Positions 6,521 through 12,982 of a stretch of DNA of 13,185 nucleotides are shown here, one piece after another. Position numbers and translations under genes: made by a program. The notes below the pieces were generated by a model. That model was given only the letters and a program-made list of their open reading frames with translations. It did no database searches and was not told where the DNA came from. This DNA comes from an uncultured Clostridia bacterium (GTDB lineage: Bacteria; Bacillota; Clostridia; UBA1381), in NCBI GenBank assembly GCA_910579415.1, contig CAJTUY010000047.1, positions 1 to 13,185 on the forward strand, in the 5' to 3' direction. The stretch's first letter is position 1, and the number at the start of each line of letters is the position of its first letter.

Positions 6521-8185
6521 ATGTATAGTGATGTAGTAAAAAAGGGGTTGGAAAAAACACCTCACCGCTCGCTTTTTAAAGCGTCAGGATTTACGGACGA
6601 AGAAATAAGCCGTCCTCTTATCGGCGTGGTAAGCGCAAAAAATGAAATTATTCCGGGTCACATTCATCTGGATAAAATTGCGGAGGCTGTAAAAACAGGC
6701 GTAAGGGTTGCAGGCGGTACGCCTATTGAATTTCCTGCAATCGGCGTCTGCGACGGTATCGCAATGGGACATATCGGTATGAAATATTCACTTGCAACGC
6801 GTGAACTGATTGCAGATTCAATTGAATCAATGGCAATCGCGCATGGTTTTGACGCGCTTGTACTTATCCCAAACTGCGATAAAATCGTACCGGGTATGCT
6901 TATCGCGGCGGCAAGACTTAACATTCCCGCAATTGTTGTTTCGGGCGGTCCAATGCTGTCAATGAACTATAACGGTAAATTCCGTGATTTGAATACGGCA
7001 TTTGAAGCAGTAGGCGCATTCAAGGCAGGAACTATTGATGAAAATGAGCTTTTAAATCTTGAAAATGCAGCTTGCCCGTCATGCGGTTCATGTTCAGGTA
7101 TGTTCACAGCAAATTCAATGAATTGTCTTTCGGAGGTACTCGGTATGGCATTACCGGGCAACGGTACAATTCCTGCGGTTTACTCAGAAAGAATACGACT
7201 TGCAAAGCACGCAGGCATGAAAATTATGGAGCTTCTGGAAAAGAACATACGTCCGCGCGATATTATAACGCCTGATTCTATCTATAACGCATTGCGCGTA
7301 GATATGGCGCTAGGCTGTTCCACAAACTCAATGCTTCACCTGCCTGCAATAGCATATGAAGCAAAAGCTCCGATTACACTTGACTACGCAAATGAAATCA
7401 GTAAAGAAACGCCGAATTTATGCCACCTTGCTCCTGCCGGTGAACATCACGTACAGGATTTATACGCAGCCGGCGGCGTACAGGCTCTTATGAACGAGCT
7501 TTCAAAGAAAAACCTCTTAAAGCTTGATACAATCACGGCAACAGGCAAAACACTCGGTGAAAATATAAAGGACTGTCATGTACTTGACTACGAAGTAATC
7601 CGTCCGATTGATAAACCATACAGCGAAACAGGCGGTATTGCCGTATTAAAGGGAAATCTTGCTCCTGACGGTTCTGTTGTAAAGAGAAGCGCGGTTGCAA
7701 AAGAAATGCTTAAACATGAAGGTCCTGCTAAAGTATTTAATAGTGAAGAGGAAGCGATTGACGCAATTTACGCAGGCAAAATCGTAAAAGGCGACGTTGT
7801 CGTTATACGTTATGAAGGTCCGAAGGGCGGACCGGGTATGCGCGAGATGCTTTCACCTACTTCTGCAATATGCGGTATGGGACTTGATAAGGACGTAGCG
7901 CTGATTACCGACGGACGTTTCTCCGGAGCGACACGCGGTGCCGCAATTGGTCATGTTTCTCCCGAAGCACGCGAAGGCGGTATGATTGCTTTTGTTGAAG
8001 ACGGCGATATTATTTCAATTGATATAGATAACTGCCGGATTAACTTAAAAGTAAGCGAAGAGGAAATTGCAAAGCGTAAAGAGAACTGGACGCCTGTTGA
8101 ACCAAAGGTAAAGATAGGATATTTAAAGCGTTATTCAAAGCTTGTATCCTCAGCAATACAGGGTGCTGTTATGCTTGACGACTAA
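6521..8185 (+). CDS. ilvD: Dihydroxy-acid dehydratase
   Basis: Catalyses dehydration of 2,3-dihydroxy-3-methylbutanoate or -pentanoate to the 2-keto acids that precede valine, leucine and isoleucine. The 554 residues are full length for the IlvD family. Cluster and metal ligands are visible: D78 in CDGIAMGH, C119-D120-K121 in PNCDKIVPGM (the lysine is the one carbamylated in the family), and C191 in CPSCGSCSGMFTANSMNC. At the position where [2Fe-2S] enzymes have a cysteine (CNIHL) this protein has GHIHL, as in E. coli IlvD, which suggests the oxygen-sensitive [4Fe-4S] type and an anaerobic host. The SD AAGGAGG (6506-6512) is eight bases from the ATG. It is the last gene of the run; no other ilv/leu gene and no T-box or attenuator is seen before it. 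Confidence 0.96.
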   Translation: MYSDVVKKGLEKTPHRSLFKASGFTDEEISRPLIGVVSAKNEIIPGHIHLDKIAEAVKTGVRVAGGTPIEFPAIGVCDGIAMGHIGMKYSLATRELIADSIESMAIAHGFDALVLIPNCDKIVPGMLIAAARLNIPAIVVSGGPMLSMNYNGKFRDLNTAFEAVGAFKAGTIDENELLNLENAACPSCGSCSGMFTANSMNCLSEVLGMALPGNGTIPAVYSERIRLAKHAGMKIMELLEKNIRPRDIITPDSIYNALRVDMALGCSTNSMLHLPAIAYEAKAPITLDYANEISKETPNLCHLAPAGEHHVQDLYAAGGVQALMNELSKKNLLKLDTITATGKTLGENIKDCHVLDYEVIRPIDKPYSETGGIAVLKGNLAPDGSVVKRSAVAKEMLKHEGPAKVFNSEEEAIDAIYAGKIVKGDVVVIRYEGPKGGPGMREMLSPTSAICGMGLDKDVALITDGRFSGATRGAAIGHVSPEAREGGMIAFVEDGDIISIDIDNCRINLKVSEEEIAKRKENWTPVEPKVKIGYLKRYSKLVSSAIQGAVMLDD

Positions 8186-8196
8186 ATAAAATATAG

Positions 8197-8223
8197 AAAA
8201 AAGGGACTATTCGTCCCTTTTTT
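8197..8223. terminator. Bidirectional Rho-independent terminator between ilvD and the RHH gene
   Basis: GGGAC (8203-8207) pairs with GTCCC (8213-8217) around a five-base loop. Six A before and six T after the stem extend it and give a U-run on either strand. It therefore ends ilvD transcription rightwards and the RHH gene transcription leftwards. The RHH gene's TAG stop (8209 to 8207) lies within the hairpin. Confidence 0.9.
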
Positions 8224-8395
8224 CTTCTATTTCCACTTCAATTTCGCCGATTTCTCTTTCAAATTTACGTATACATCTATTAACTAAATATATAATCTGA
8301 CCGTTCATTGACCTTCCTTCATATTCAGAAATATATGCCAGCTTTCTGTGCAGTTCCGGTTCCACTCTTAATCCTAGATGTTTTGTTCTCGCCAT
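8207..8395 (-). CDS. Arc-type ribbon-helix-helix DNA-binding protein
   Basis: A 62-residue protein. The N-terminal strand (TKHLGLRVEPEL, residues 4-15) is followed by two helices (HRKLAYISEYEG and SMNGQIIYLVNRCIRKFERE), the ribbon-helix-helix layout of the Arc/MetJ repressor family, and an acidic coil-like tail rich in E/K. Such proteins bind DNA as dimers through the beta-strand, and two dimers usually sit on adjacent half-sites. The SD AAGGAGTG (8411 to 8404) is eight bases from the ATG. It is a lone gene, convergent with ilvD. Tandem repeats over its promoter suggest autoregulation. Its targets are unknown; no toxin gene is adjacent, so an antitoxin role is not supported. Confidence 0.85.
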   Translation of the reverse strand: MARTKHLGLRVEPELHRKLAYISEYEGRSMNGQIIYLVNRCIRKFEREIGEIEVEIEEKRDE

Positions 8396-8420
8396 AATTC
8401 TTACACTCCTTAAAAAATTG

Positions 8421-8442
8421 TAAGTACATTTTAAGTATATTC
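8421..8442. promoter_or_regulatory. Tandem 11-bp repeats over the RHH gene promoter (candidate operator)
   Basis: TAAGTACATTT (8421-8431) is directly followed by TAAGTATATTC (8432-8442), nine of eleven bases identical and one helical turn apart. A third copy, TAAGTACATAA, is at 8483-8493. On the minus strand the second copy contains a TATACT -10 box (8439 to 8434), with TCGACA (8459 to 8454) as an imperfect -35 at a short 14-base spacing. Arc/MetJ-type proteins bind tandem sites of this size. That the RHH protein binds here is inference. Confidence 0.5.
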
Positions 8443-8524
8443 TAACAAGTTTTTGTCGAAAAATGTTACAATAATCTTAAATTAAGTACATAATATTTTT
8501 TTTATCTTATTTTTGTAGCTTTAT

Positions 8525-8550
8525 AACATGTTCCCCCATAAAAACATGTT
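8525..8550. repeat. Two copies of the palindrome AACATGTT, 18 bp apart
   Basis: AACATGTT occurs at 8525-8532 and 8543-8550. Each copy is itself palindromic, and together they can also form an 8-bp stem with a 10-base loop (contains CCCCC). They lie upstream of the RHH gene (minus strand) and downstream of the small RNA. They could be a double operator or an RNA hairpin; the sequence does not decide. Confidence 0.4.
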
Positions 8551-8561
8551 GTAAAATATTG

Positions 8562-8589
8562 CCCGATACCGATGAATTCCGGCATCGGG
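8562..8589. terminator. GC-rich hairpin, possible second terminator
   Basis: CCCGATACCG (8562-8571) pairs with CGGCATCGGG (8580-8589) with one mismatch around an eight-base loop. AAAATA before it and TATTTT after it can lengthen the stem with a small bulge. The U-run is short and interrupted on both strands, so termination would be weak. On the minus strand it lies just beyond the small RNA's terminator and could be a back-up stop or an unrelated structured element. Confidence 0.45.
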
Positions 8590-8600
8590 TATTTTGTAAA

Positions 8601-8638
8601 ATAAAAAATGTGCCGCATAAAGAAGCAAGCGACACATT
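8601..8638 (-). terminator. Terminator of the candidate small RNA
   Basis: On the minus strand AATGTGTCGC (8638-8629) pairs with GCGGCACATT (8617-8608), ten pairs including one G-U. The loop holds TTGCTTCTT, and TTTTTTATTTT follows. The loop's TGCTTCT (8627-8621) is complementary to AGAAGCA (8659-8653) just upstream, so a pseudoknot is possible. The 5' arm repeats the GTGTCGC found in the closing stem at 8674-8668. Confidence 0.75.
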
Positions 8639-8787
8639 AAAAACGCCTGATATGCTTCTAAAATGCTGCGACACATCTATAACTATATTCTATAATAAAA
8701 ACAGAGAATACTAACGAAAGCATATAGCATTTTTTACAATAGCTATATCCCGTTTTCATTATAAATATTCAATTATAGATTGTCGCA
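8601..8787 (-). ncRNA. Candidate structured small RNA, about 187 nt, family unknown
   Basis: The predicted start (about 8787) coincides with the first base of a long stem. TGCGACAATCTATAA (8787-8773) pairs with TTATAGATGTGTCGCA (8682-8667), 15 pairs with one bulged G. After a small internal loop the helix continues: ATATTTATAATGAAAAC (8768-8752) pairs with the segment at 8701-8684, 17 pairs with one bulge and one G-U. An apical hairpin ATATAGC/GCTATAT lies beyond an asymmetric internal loop. A terminator hairpin and U-run end the RNA at 8601-8638. No ORF of note lies within it. Size and rod shape with an asymmetric bulge recall 6S RNA, but the 3' terminator stands outside the closing stem and I see no diagnostic sequence, so I do not assign a family. 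A MITE-like palindrome is the alternative. Confidence 0.6.
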
Positions 8788-8792
8788 AAATC

Positions 8793-8821
8793 AGTATATC
8801 ATATATTTTTATAATTGTCCA
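8793..8821 (-). promoter_or_regulatory. Promoter of the candidate small RNA
   Basis: TGGACA (8821 to 8816) lies 17 bases from TATACT (8798 to 8793), with an extended -10 TG at 8801-8800 giving TGATATACT. A second possible pair is TTGACA (8834 to 8829) with TAAAAA (8811 to 8806), also at 17 bases. It sits immediately after the terminator of the stalk-domain gene, so the RNA is an independent transcription unit. Confidence 0.7.
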
Positions 8822-8840
8822 TCTTTTTTGTCAATACAAT

Positions 8841-8878
8841 AAAAAAATATGACAGTACATCAAACGTACCGTCATATT
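8841..8878 (-). terminator. Terminator of the stalk-domain gene
   Basis: AATATGAC-A-GTAC (8846-8858) pairs with GTAC-C-GTCATATT (8866-8878), with one mismatch and a seven-base loop. Seven T follow on the minus strand (8847-8841). It starts nine bases after the TAA at 8887. Confidence 0.85.
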
Positions 8879-8886
8879 ATAGTTTT

Positions 8887-9327
8887 TTATTCTGTTTTAT
8901 TTTTTACCGTAACAGTTCTTGTATCATTGTCCCAGTTTACATCTCTCTTTAAACCTTCTGAAACAGCTCTTACGGGAACAACCGTAAAACCATCGTTTAC
9001 AATTTTTGCAGGTGTTTCAAGTGTAACAGGCGTTTCGTTAACAAACATAACATCGCTGTCAATCTGAAGCACTACGCTTGTATCGGTTGCAGGGTCGTAT
9101 GAAATAACTGTTTTTGTTTCGCCGTCCCAGCTTACTTCTGCACCGATAGCTTCAAATATTGCTCTGAAAGGAACAAGAGTATGTTCATTTTCTATAAAAG
9201 GAGCAACTTCTTCAAACTCAAGCTTTTTATCATTTACAATTACTGTTATAGCATCATCAGCCATTGCTGCGCCGTATGACATAGCAGCAGTTAGTGCAAG
9301 CAATATAGAAATTATTTTCTTCTTCAT
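8887..9327 (-). CDS. Secreted protein with copper-amine-oxidase N-terminal (stalk) domain
   Basis: A 146-residue secreted protein. The ATG at 9327 has GGAGG (9340 to 9336) eight bases upstream; an earlier in-frame ATG at 9342 overlaps that SD and is unlikely. Residues 1-24 form a signal peptide (MKKKIISILLALTAAMSYG, cleavage near AMA-DD). The rest is one PF07833-type domain with two similar halves, TLVPFRAIFEAIGAEVSWD and FTVVPVRAVSEGLKRDVNWD. No amine oxidase catalytic domain is present. The domain is common in surface proteins of Clostridia and is thought to bind or stabilise wall structures; the exact role is unknown. It follows the SLH-vWA gene by 67 bases and may be co-transcribed or use its own promoter at 9358-9386. 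Confidence 0.85.
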   Translation of the reverse strand: MKKKIISILLALTAAMSYGAAMADDAITVIVNDKKLEFEEVAPFIENEHTLVPFRAIFEAIGAEVSWDGETKTVISYDPATDTSVVLQIDSDVMFVNETPVTLETPAKIVNDGFTVVPVRAVSEGLKRDVNWDNDTRTVTVKNKTE

Positions 9328-9357
9328 AATTTTGACCTCCATCGTTAATATATATTT

Positions 9358-9386
9358 AGTTTAACATAAAAAGGTCATAATTTCAA
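9358..9386 (-). promoter_or_regulatory. Possible promoter of the stalk-domain gene
   Basis: TTGAAA (9386 to 9381) is 17 bases from TAAACT (9363 to 9358). The -35 matches five of six consensus bases and the -10 four of six. It lies between the SLH-vWA stop and the stalk gene start. No terminator separates the two genes, so read-through is equally possible. Confidence 0.35.
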
Positions 9387-9394
9387 TAGCTTAT

Positions 9395-11464
9395 TTAAAA
9401 ATCTGCTGACGGTATATATTTCATTAAATCAGCCAGATGCAAAAACTCTGTTCTGAAACCGAATTTATCTTCTCCTATACTTTCAGAAGCAAGACTGATA
9501 ACGCTGTCAAAATCAGCTGTTCCTTTATACTCGGAATTATTCAAAATCATTCCAAGCTCGGCAACTGCCGCAGCAAATCTGAAATTATCGCTTGTATCAT
9601 CAACAATTATATTGCTTACAGGAGTTTCAATAAGCTTGCTTTCCTTGCTGTCGGGTTCTTTATATCTGACTTTTACAGTCATAAGCTCATCTGAATTATT
9701 TGTTACGGATGTCTGATACTTAAGACCTGGACTTTCTGTGCCGTCCGCAGGTACAAGCTCATAAAATACCGTAACCGCTGCGCCGCATCCCAATTCGCCT
9801 GCGTCCTTTTTATCGTTGTCAAAATCCTCATTGTTTAAAATCCTGTTTTCATAACCTACCAGACGATATTCCTTGACAATGGCAGGATTAAATTCAACCT
9901 GAATTTTAACGTCCTTCGCAATCGTGTAAAGTGTTTTGGGCATTTCATCAACAAATACTTTTTTCGCTTCACGTTCATTATCTATATACGCATAATTTCC
10001 GTTACCTTTATCTGCAAGCATTTCCATACGGCTATCCTTATAATTTCCCATACCAAATCCCAGCACTGTCAGGAAAATACCCTTATCACGTTTTTCCGTG
10101 ATAAGTTTTTCAAGCTCGCCCGTTGAAGACCTTCCGACATTAAAATCGCCGTCACTGCAAATAATTATACGGTTGTTTCCCTGCACGAAATATTTTTCTG
10201 CCTGCTCATAAGCAAGGTTAATTCCTGCTTCTCCGTTTGTAGCTCCTCCTGCTGTTAAACTGTCAAGCGCTTCTATAATTTTATCCTTCTCCGAAACGGG
10301 TGTACTTTCAAGTTTAACCCCCGTATCAGAAGCATATGTAACAATTGAAACAGTATCATTTTCATCAAGCTCATCAAGAAGAAGCTTAAATGATTTTTTA
10401 ACAAGCGGAAGCTTATTTTTACTGTACATCGAACCTGAAACATCTATCAGAAATACAAGGTTAGAAGGCTGTTTTTCAGTAAGCTCATCACCCTGAACTG
10501 AAATCATTGCCAGATTGTTTGCACTGTTCCATACACATCCCGAAACCTCCGTTGAAACGGAAAACGGTGTACCGTCTGTCGGAAGCGGATTATCATAATC
10601 AAAATAGTTTATCAGCTCTTCTGTACGGATTGAGCCGTTAGGAGGACGCCGATTACTTAATACATATCTCCTCATATTGCTGTAAGAAGCAGTGTCCGTA
10701 TCAATTGAAAAGGTTGAAAGCGGCGAAGTTATGACATTTTTAAAAACATTTTCTGCATTTGCCGTATATTCCTCTGTATTAAAGTTAACGTCTTCATAAA
10801 CATAATCATGGTCTGCATAGAAAAGCATATTTTCTGCCATAGAAGGTGCGGCAATACTTCCTCCTATACTGCCTCCGCCTCCACCGCTTCCGCCTTCTTT
10901 TTGCATAGAAGCAGACAACAGCAATTGTTCATAATTATTGTCTTTTTGTCTTTCTTCAATATAATTCATTGCATTTTTTATCAAAGACGCTGTTTCACCG
11001 CGTGTAATCGTATCACCGATAAGAGCTGTTATACCATCGGTTATGCCGTTTTCAATTGCCTGACTTACATATCCGGCAGGATAACTAAAGCTTTTATTCT
11101 CACAATACTGAACTATGATTTTTATTGCCTGTTCATAAGTAATTTTTTCATCAGGATAAAATTTCCCATCGTCAAAACCGCTTATAACTCCTGCTTTAAC
11201 TGCCTTTTCAATATATTCTTTTCCCCAGAAATCCTTCTTTACATCTGGAAAATCAAACTTTAAATCTGTTTCAGCGCTGTCCTTTAAAAATGTATCTGTA
11301 AAGACTTTTGCAAATTCAGCGCGTGTAAGTGTTCTTTCGAGATGAAGCTCTCCGTCCTCATAACCTTCAAAAATTTTTTTGTCGGCAGGAGATTTTGCGT
11401 AGACTGTAAAAACTCCAAATACAACAACCGCTGCCGTACATAGTGCCGTTATTCTTTTTTTCAT
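9395..11464 (-). CDS. Secreted SLH-domain protein with YfbK-type von Willebrand factor A domain
   Basis: A 689-residue surface protein. Signal peptide 1-23. SLH repeats follow at about 28-166: TRAEFAKVFTDTF (47-59), FPDVKKDFWGKEYIEKAVKAG with GFDDGKFYPDEKITYEQA (72-113), and ITRGETASLIKNAM (153-166). They should anchor it non-covalently to secondary cell-wall polymer. After a glycine-serine linker (191-203) comes the YfbK N-terminal region (about 215-320), then the vWA domain with a complete MIDAS metal site: DVSGS (341-345), T409 in GGATNG, and D438 in SDGD. A C-terminal DUF3520-like region ends near 680. SD AAAGGG (11478-11473) overlaps the stop of the upstream gene. It lies downstream of a sigma/anti-sigma pair and is the likely main effector of that operon. 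The ligand is unknown. Confidence 0.9.
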   Translation of the reverse strand: MKKRITALCTAAVVVFGVFTVYAKSPADKKIFEGYEDGELHLERTLTRAEFAKVFTDTFLKDSAETDLKFDFPDVKKDFWGKEYIEKAVKAGVISGFDDGKFYPDEKITYEQAIKIIVQYCENKSFSYPAGYVSQAIENGITDGITALIGDTITRGETASLIKNAMNYIEERQKDNNYEQLLLSASMQKEGGSGGGGGSIGGSIAAPSMAENMLFYADHDYVYEDVNFNTEEYTANAENVFKNVITSPLSTFSIDTDTASYSNMRRYVLSNRRPPNGSIRTEELINYFDYDNPLPTDGTPFSVSTEVSGCVWNSANNLAMISVQGDELTEKQPSNLVFLIDVSGSMYSKNKLPLVKKSFKLLLDELDENDTVSIVTYASDTGVKLESTPVSEKDKIIEALDSLTAGGATNGEAGINLAYEQAEKYFVQGNNRIIICSDGDFNVGRSSTGELEKLITEKRDKGIFLTVLGFGMGNYKDSRMEMLADKGNGNYAYIDNEREAKKVFVDEMPKTLYTIAKDVKIQVEFNPAIVKEYRLVGYENRILNNEDFDNDKKDAGELGCGAAVTVFYELVPADGTESPGLKYQTSVTNNSDELMTVKVRYKEPDSKESKLIETPVSNIIVDDTSDNFRFAAAVAELGMILNNSEYKGTADFDSVISLASESIGEDKFGFRTEFLHLADLMKYIPSADF

Positions 11465-11477
11465 ATTATCAACCCTT

Positions 11478-12430
11478 TCATCTTAATGAATTTACCAGTT
11501 CATCAATTGACGTTTTTTCCGCGCTGTCCGAAGTAATATTAAATTTTGTTCCCTGTGCTGTAAAGCTTACATTTAAACCGTCATATACAGGCTCGGTATC
11601 TGCGCCTTTTGTACATTGGGTTGTTACAGTAATTACCGCACCGTTATCTGATACAAAAACATATCTGTTATTTCCTCTTTCAGAAATATAATATCCCTGC
11701 GGCGGTAAAACCGTACGGCTTTCGGAAGGCATAATAGCGCTTCCACCTCCGCCGCCTCCGCTGACGCCTGCAATAGGAGAATTATTCATCATTTTATCAG
11801 GTTCAGCTTTATATGCCGGCTGCTGTTGGTTCTTTCTGTTTTCCGCTGTATCGTCAGTTTTTCCGCTGTCTGTGGTATCTGCCGTAATTGTTTCCTGAGA
11901 AACGGCTCCGGAAGAAAGCGCGGCGGAAAACACAAGCCTGTCGCTTGTTTCCATTCCATTTTCCACTGTGTCCTTAAAAATTTCCGGCTTTTTTTCCTCT
12001 GCTTTATCGGCAGAACCGAACATCGGTTCATCATTCTTTTTATCTTCAATTTTTATATCTTTCTTTTCCGTTGTTTCATGTTTATCAGATATTTTTTTGT
12101 TGTTCCCTTAACCTTTTCGGGAGGGTTCGGCACAGCCGTAGTTATGGGGGAATGGGTCGGGGTGGGTAAGACCTCATCTTTTTGCGGCTGTGCCGTCTGA
12201 GTAACAACTGATATTACGCCGTCGCTATTATCATCGGTTAAAAGGGGCATCGTAACTGCCGTTGCCGACAGAACAACAACCGCAGCAGCGGCGGTTAAAG
12301 CGTATCTGTAATAGCTCTTTTGTGAAGGTACGCGCTTTTTCTGCGCTTTTTCTATGACGCTGTTTATAAAAGCTTCATCTGCCTTTATATCGTTATTGGC
12401 TTCTTTATAATATTTTTTAAACAATGTCAT
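11478..12430 (-). pseudogene. Membrane-anchored anti-sigma-like protein, split by a -1 frameshift at an A7 run
   Basis: Two frames together encode one protein of 317 residues. The first frame (12430-12053) gives a cytoplasmic head (MTLFKKYYKEANNDIKADEA), a membrane helix at about 42-64, and a proline-rich linker. It then runs off into KKYLINMKQRKRKI and a TAA at 12053. The second frame (open from 12107 down to the TGA at 11478) continues SDKHETTEKKD and later a glycine run (GVSGGGGGGS) and a C-terminal beta-rich domain. The join falls at seven A (12098-12092), in the phase A_AAA_AAA. Frameshifting, transcriptional slippage, a mutation or a sequencing error could each explain it. The gene overlaps the sigma gene by 14 bases, so I infer an anti-sigma role; no zinc motif is present. 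The SD favours a TTG start at 12424 over the ATG at 12430. Confidence 0.75.
12092..12098 (-). other. A_AAA_AAA heptamer, candidate -1 slippage site
   Basis: In the incoming frame the codons are ACA-AAA-AAA-TAT, so the seven A have the X_XXY_YYZ phase of a -1 slippery site. A shift here leads into ATA-TCT-GAT and the long second frame. A purine-rich AAGGGA lies five bases upstream (12109-12104). No strong hairpin follows, only a weak ATATCT/AGATAT stem. The incoming frame ends at 12053 and the second frame has a TAA at 12110-12108, so any shift must occur in between. Confidence 0.6.
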
Positions 12431-12908
12431 AACCTCCTTTCAGCTTTTCGCGAAGCATTTCACGTCCCCGACGAAGCAGGGATTTAACAGTATTCTCTTT
12501 TAAATGAGTACATTCGGAAATTTCTTTTACGCTTAGTTCCTCGTAATAAAACAAGTGAATTACCGTACGGTATTTCGGGGGAAGTTCCTGCACGGCAAAA
12601 TAAACCTCGCTTTTTTCGGGAATATCAAACGACAATTCCTCTTTTAGAGGTACGCTTGTCCGAAACCACGCGGAACGAAATACACTTTTCGCACAATTTA
12701 TTGTAACGCGGATTAACCACGCTTTAATATGTTCGTCTGACACAAACTCGGTATTTGACTGAATAAAGCGCAGAAAAACGTCCTGTGTTATATCCTCGGC
12801 AATACTGACATTGCCTGCCTGCGCCAATGCAAGACGATATACCGTGTTAAAGTGTTCTCGAATTATTTTGTCAGTTGAACTGCCTGTACACGACATTTCT
12901 TCTGTCAT
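12417..12908 (-). CDS. ECF-type sigma-70 family RNA polymerase sigma factor
   Basis: A 163-residue two-domain sigma factor. Region 2 spans about 15-82, with the helix AEDITQDVFLRFIQ (37-50) typical of the core-binding segment and KAWLIRVTINCAKSVFR (62-78) in the DNA-melting part. Region 4 spans about 103-157, with LPPKYRTVIHLFYYEELSVKE and a helix-turn-helix ending in ENTVKSLLRRGREMLREKL. Region 3 and region 1.1 are absent, as in ECF sigmas. ATG 12908 has GGAGG (12920 to 12916) seven bases upstream. It overlaps the anti-sigma-like gene by 14 bases, the usual arrangement for a sigma factor held by a membrane partner. Regulated genes should include the operon itself; the inducing signal is unknown. 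Confidence 0.92.
   Translation of the reverse strand: MTEEMSCTGSSTDKIIREHFNTVYRLALAQAGNVSIAEDITQDVFLRFIQSNTEFVSDEHIKAWLIRVTINCAKSVFRSAWFRTSVPLKEELSFDIPEKSEVYFAVQELPPKYRTVIHLFYYEELSVKEISECTHLKENTVKSLLRRGREMLREKLKGGYDIV
12433..12440 (-). promoter_or_regulatory. SD that questions the start of the anti-sigma-like gene
   Basis: AAAGGAGG ends only two bases before the ATG at 12430 but eight bases before the in-frame TTG at 12424. The TTG start would give a product two residues shorter, beginning MFKKYYKEA. The site lies in the last codons of the sigma gene. Confidence 0.6.
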
Positions 12909-12932
12909 AAATCCCCCTCCCTCTACTTATAA

Positions 12933-12959
12933 TACGTTTCAGACTGCCAAAAGGTTGCA
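12933..12959 (-). promoter_or_regulatory. ECF-like promoter, probably autoregulatory
   Basis: TGCAAC (12959 to 12954) is 17 bases from CGTA (12936 to 12933). This resembles the general ECF form TGAAAC-N16-CGTA known from Bacillus SigW/SigX. No good sigma-A promoter overlaps it. It lies 25 bases before the sigma gene start. Recognition by this sigma factor is inference. Confidence 0.5.
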
Positions 12960-12982
12960 TTAATTTAAAATTTTTCTTATTT

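Noticed and set aside
6509..6521. T-box or leader-peptide control of ilvD
   Set aside because: Only 15 bases separate cvpA and ilvD, with an SD and no room for a riboswitch or attenuator.
8609..8676. CRISPR-like repeats from the recurring GCGACACAT
   Set aside because: Only two copies of nine bases, both accounted for as arms of RNA stems; no spacer-repeat regularity.
8601..8787. tmRNA, SRP RNA or RNase P RNA for the candidate small RNA
   Set aside because: Their conserved cores (tag reading frame and tRNA-like ends, SRP helix 8 loop, RNase P P4 motif) are not present.
10808..11263. Plus-strand frame of 151 codons inside the SLH-vWA gene
   Set aside because: Antisense to a well-supported gene, with a phenylalanine- and cysteine-rich composition typical of shadow frames and no SD.
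11478..12023. Separate 181-residue gene starting at ATG 12023
   Set aside because: No SD before this ATG, no signal peptide, and the frame stays open upstream to the A7 run, where it joins the preceding reading frame; it is the second half of one gene.
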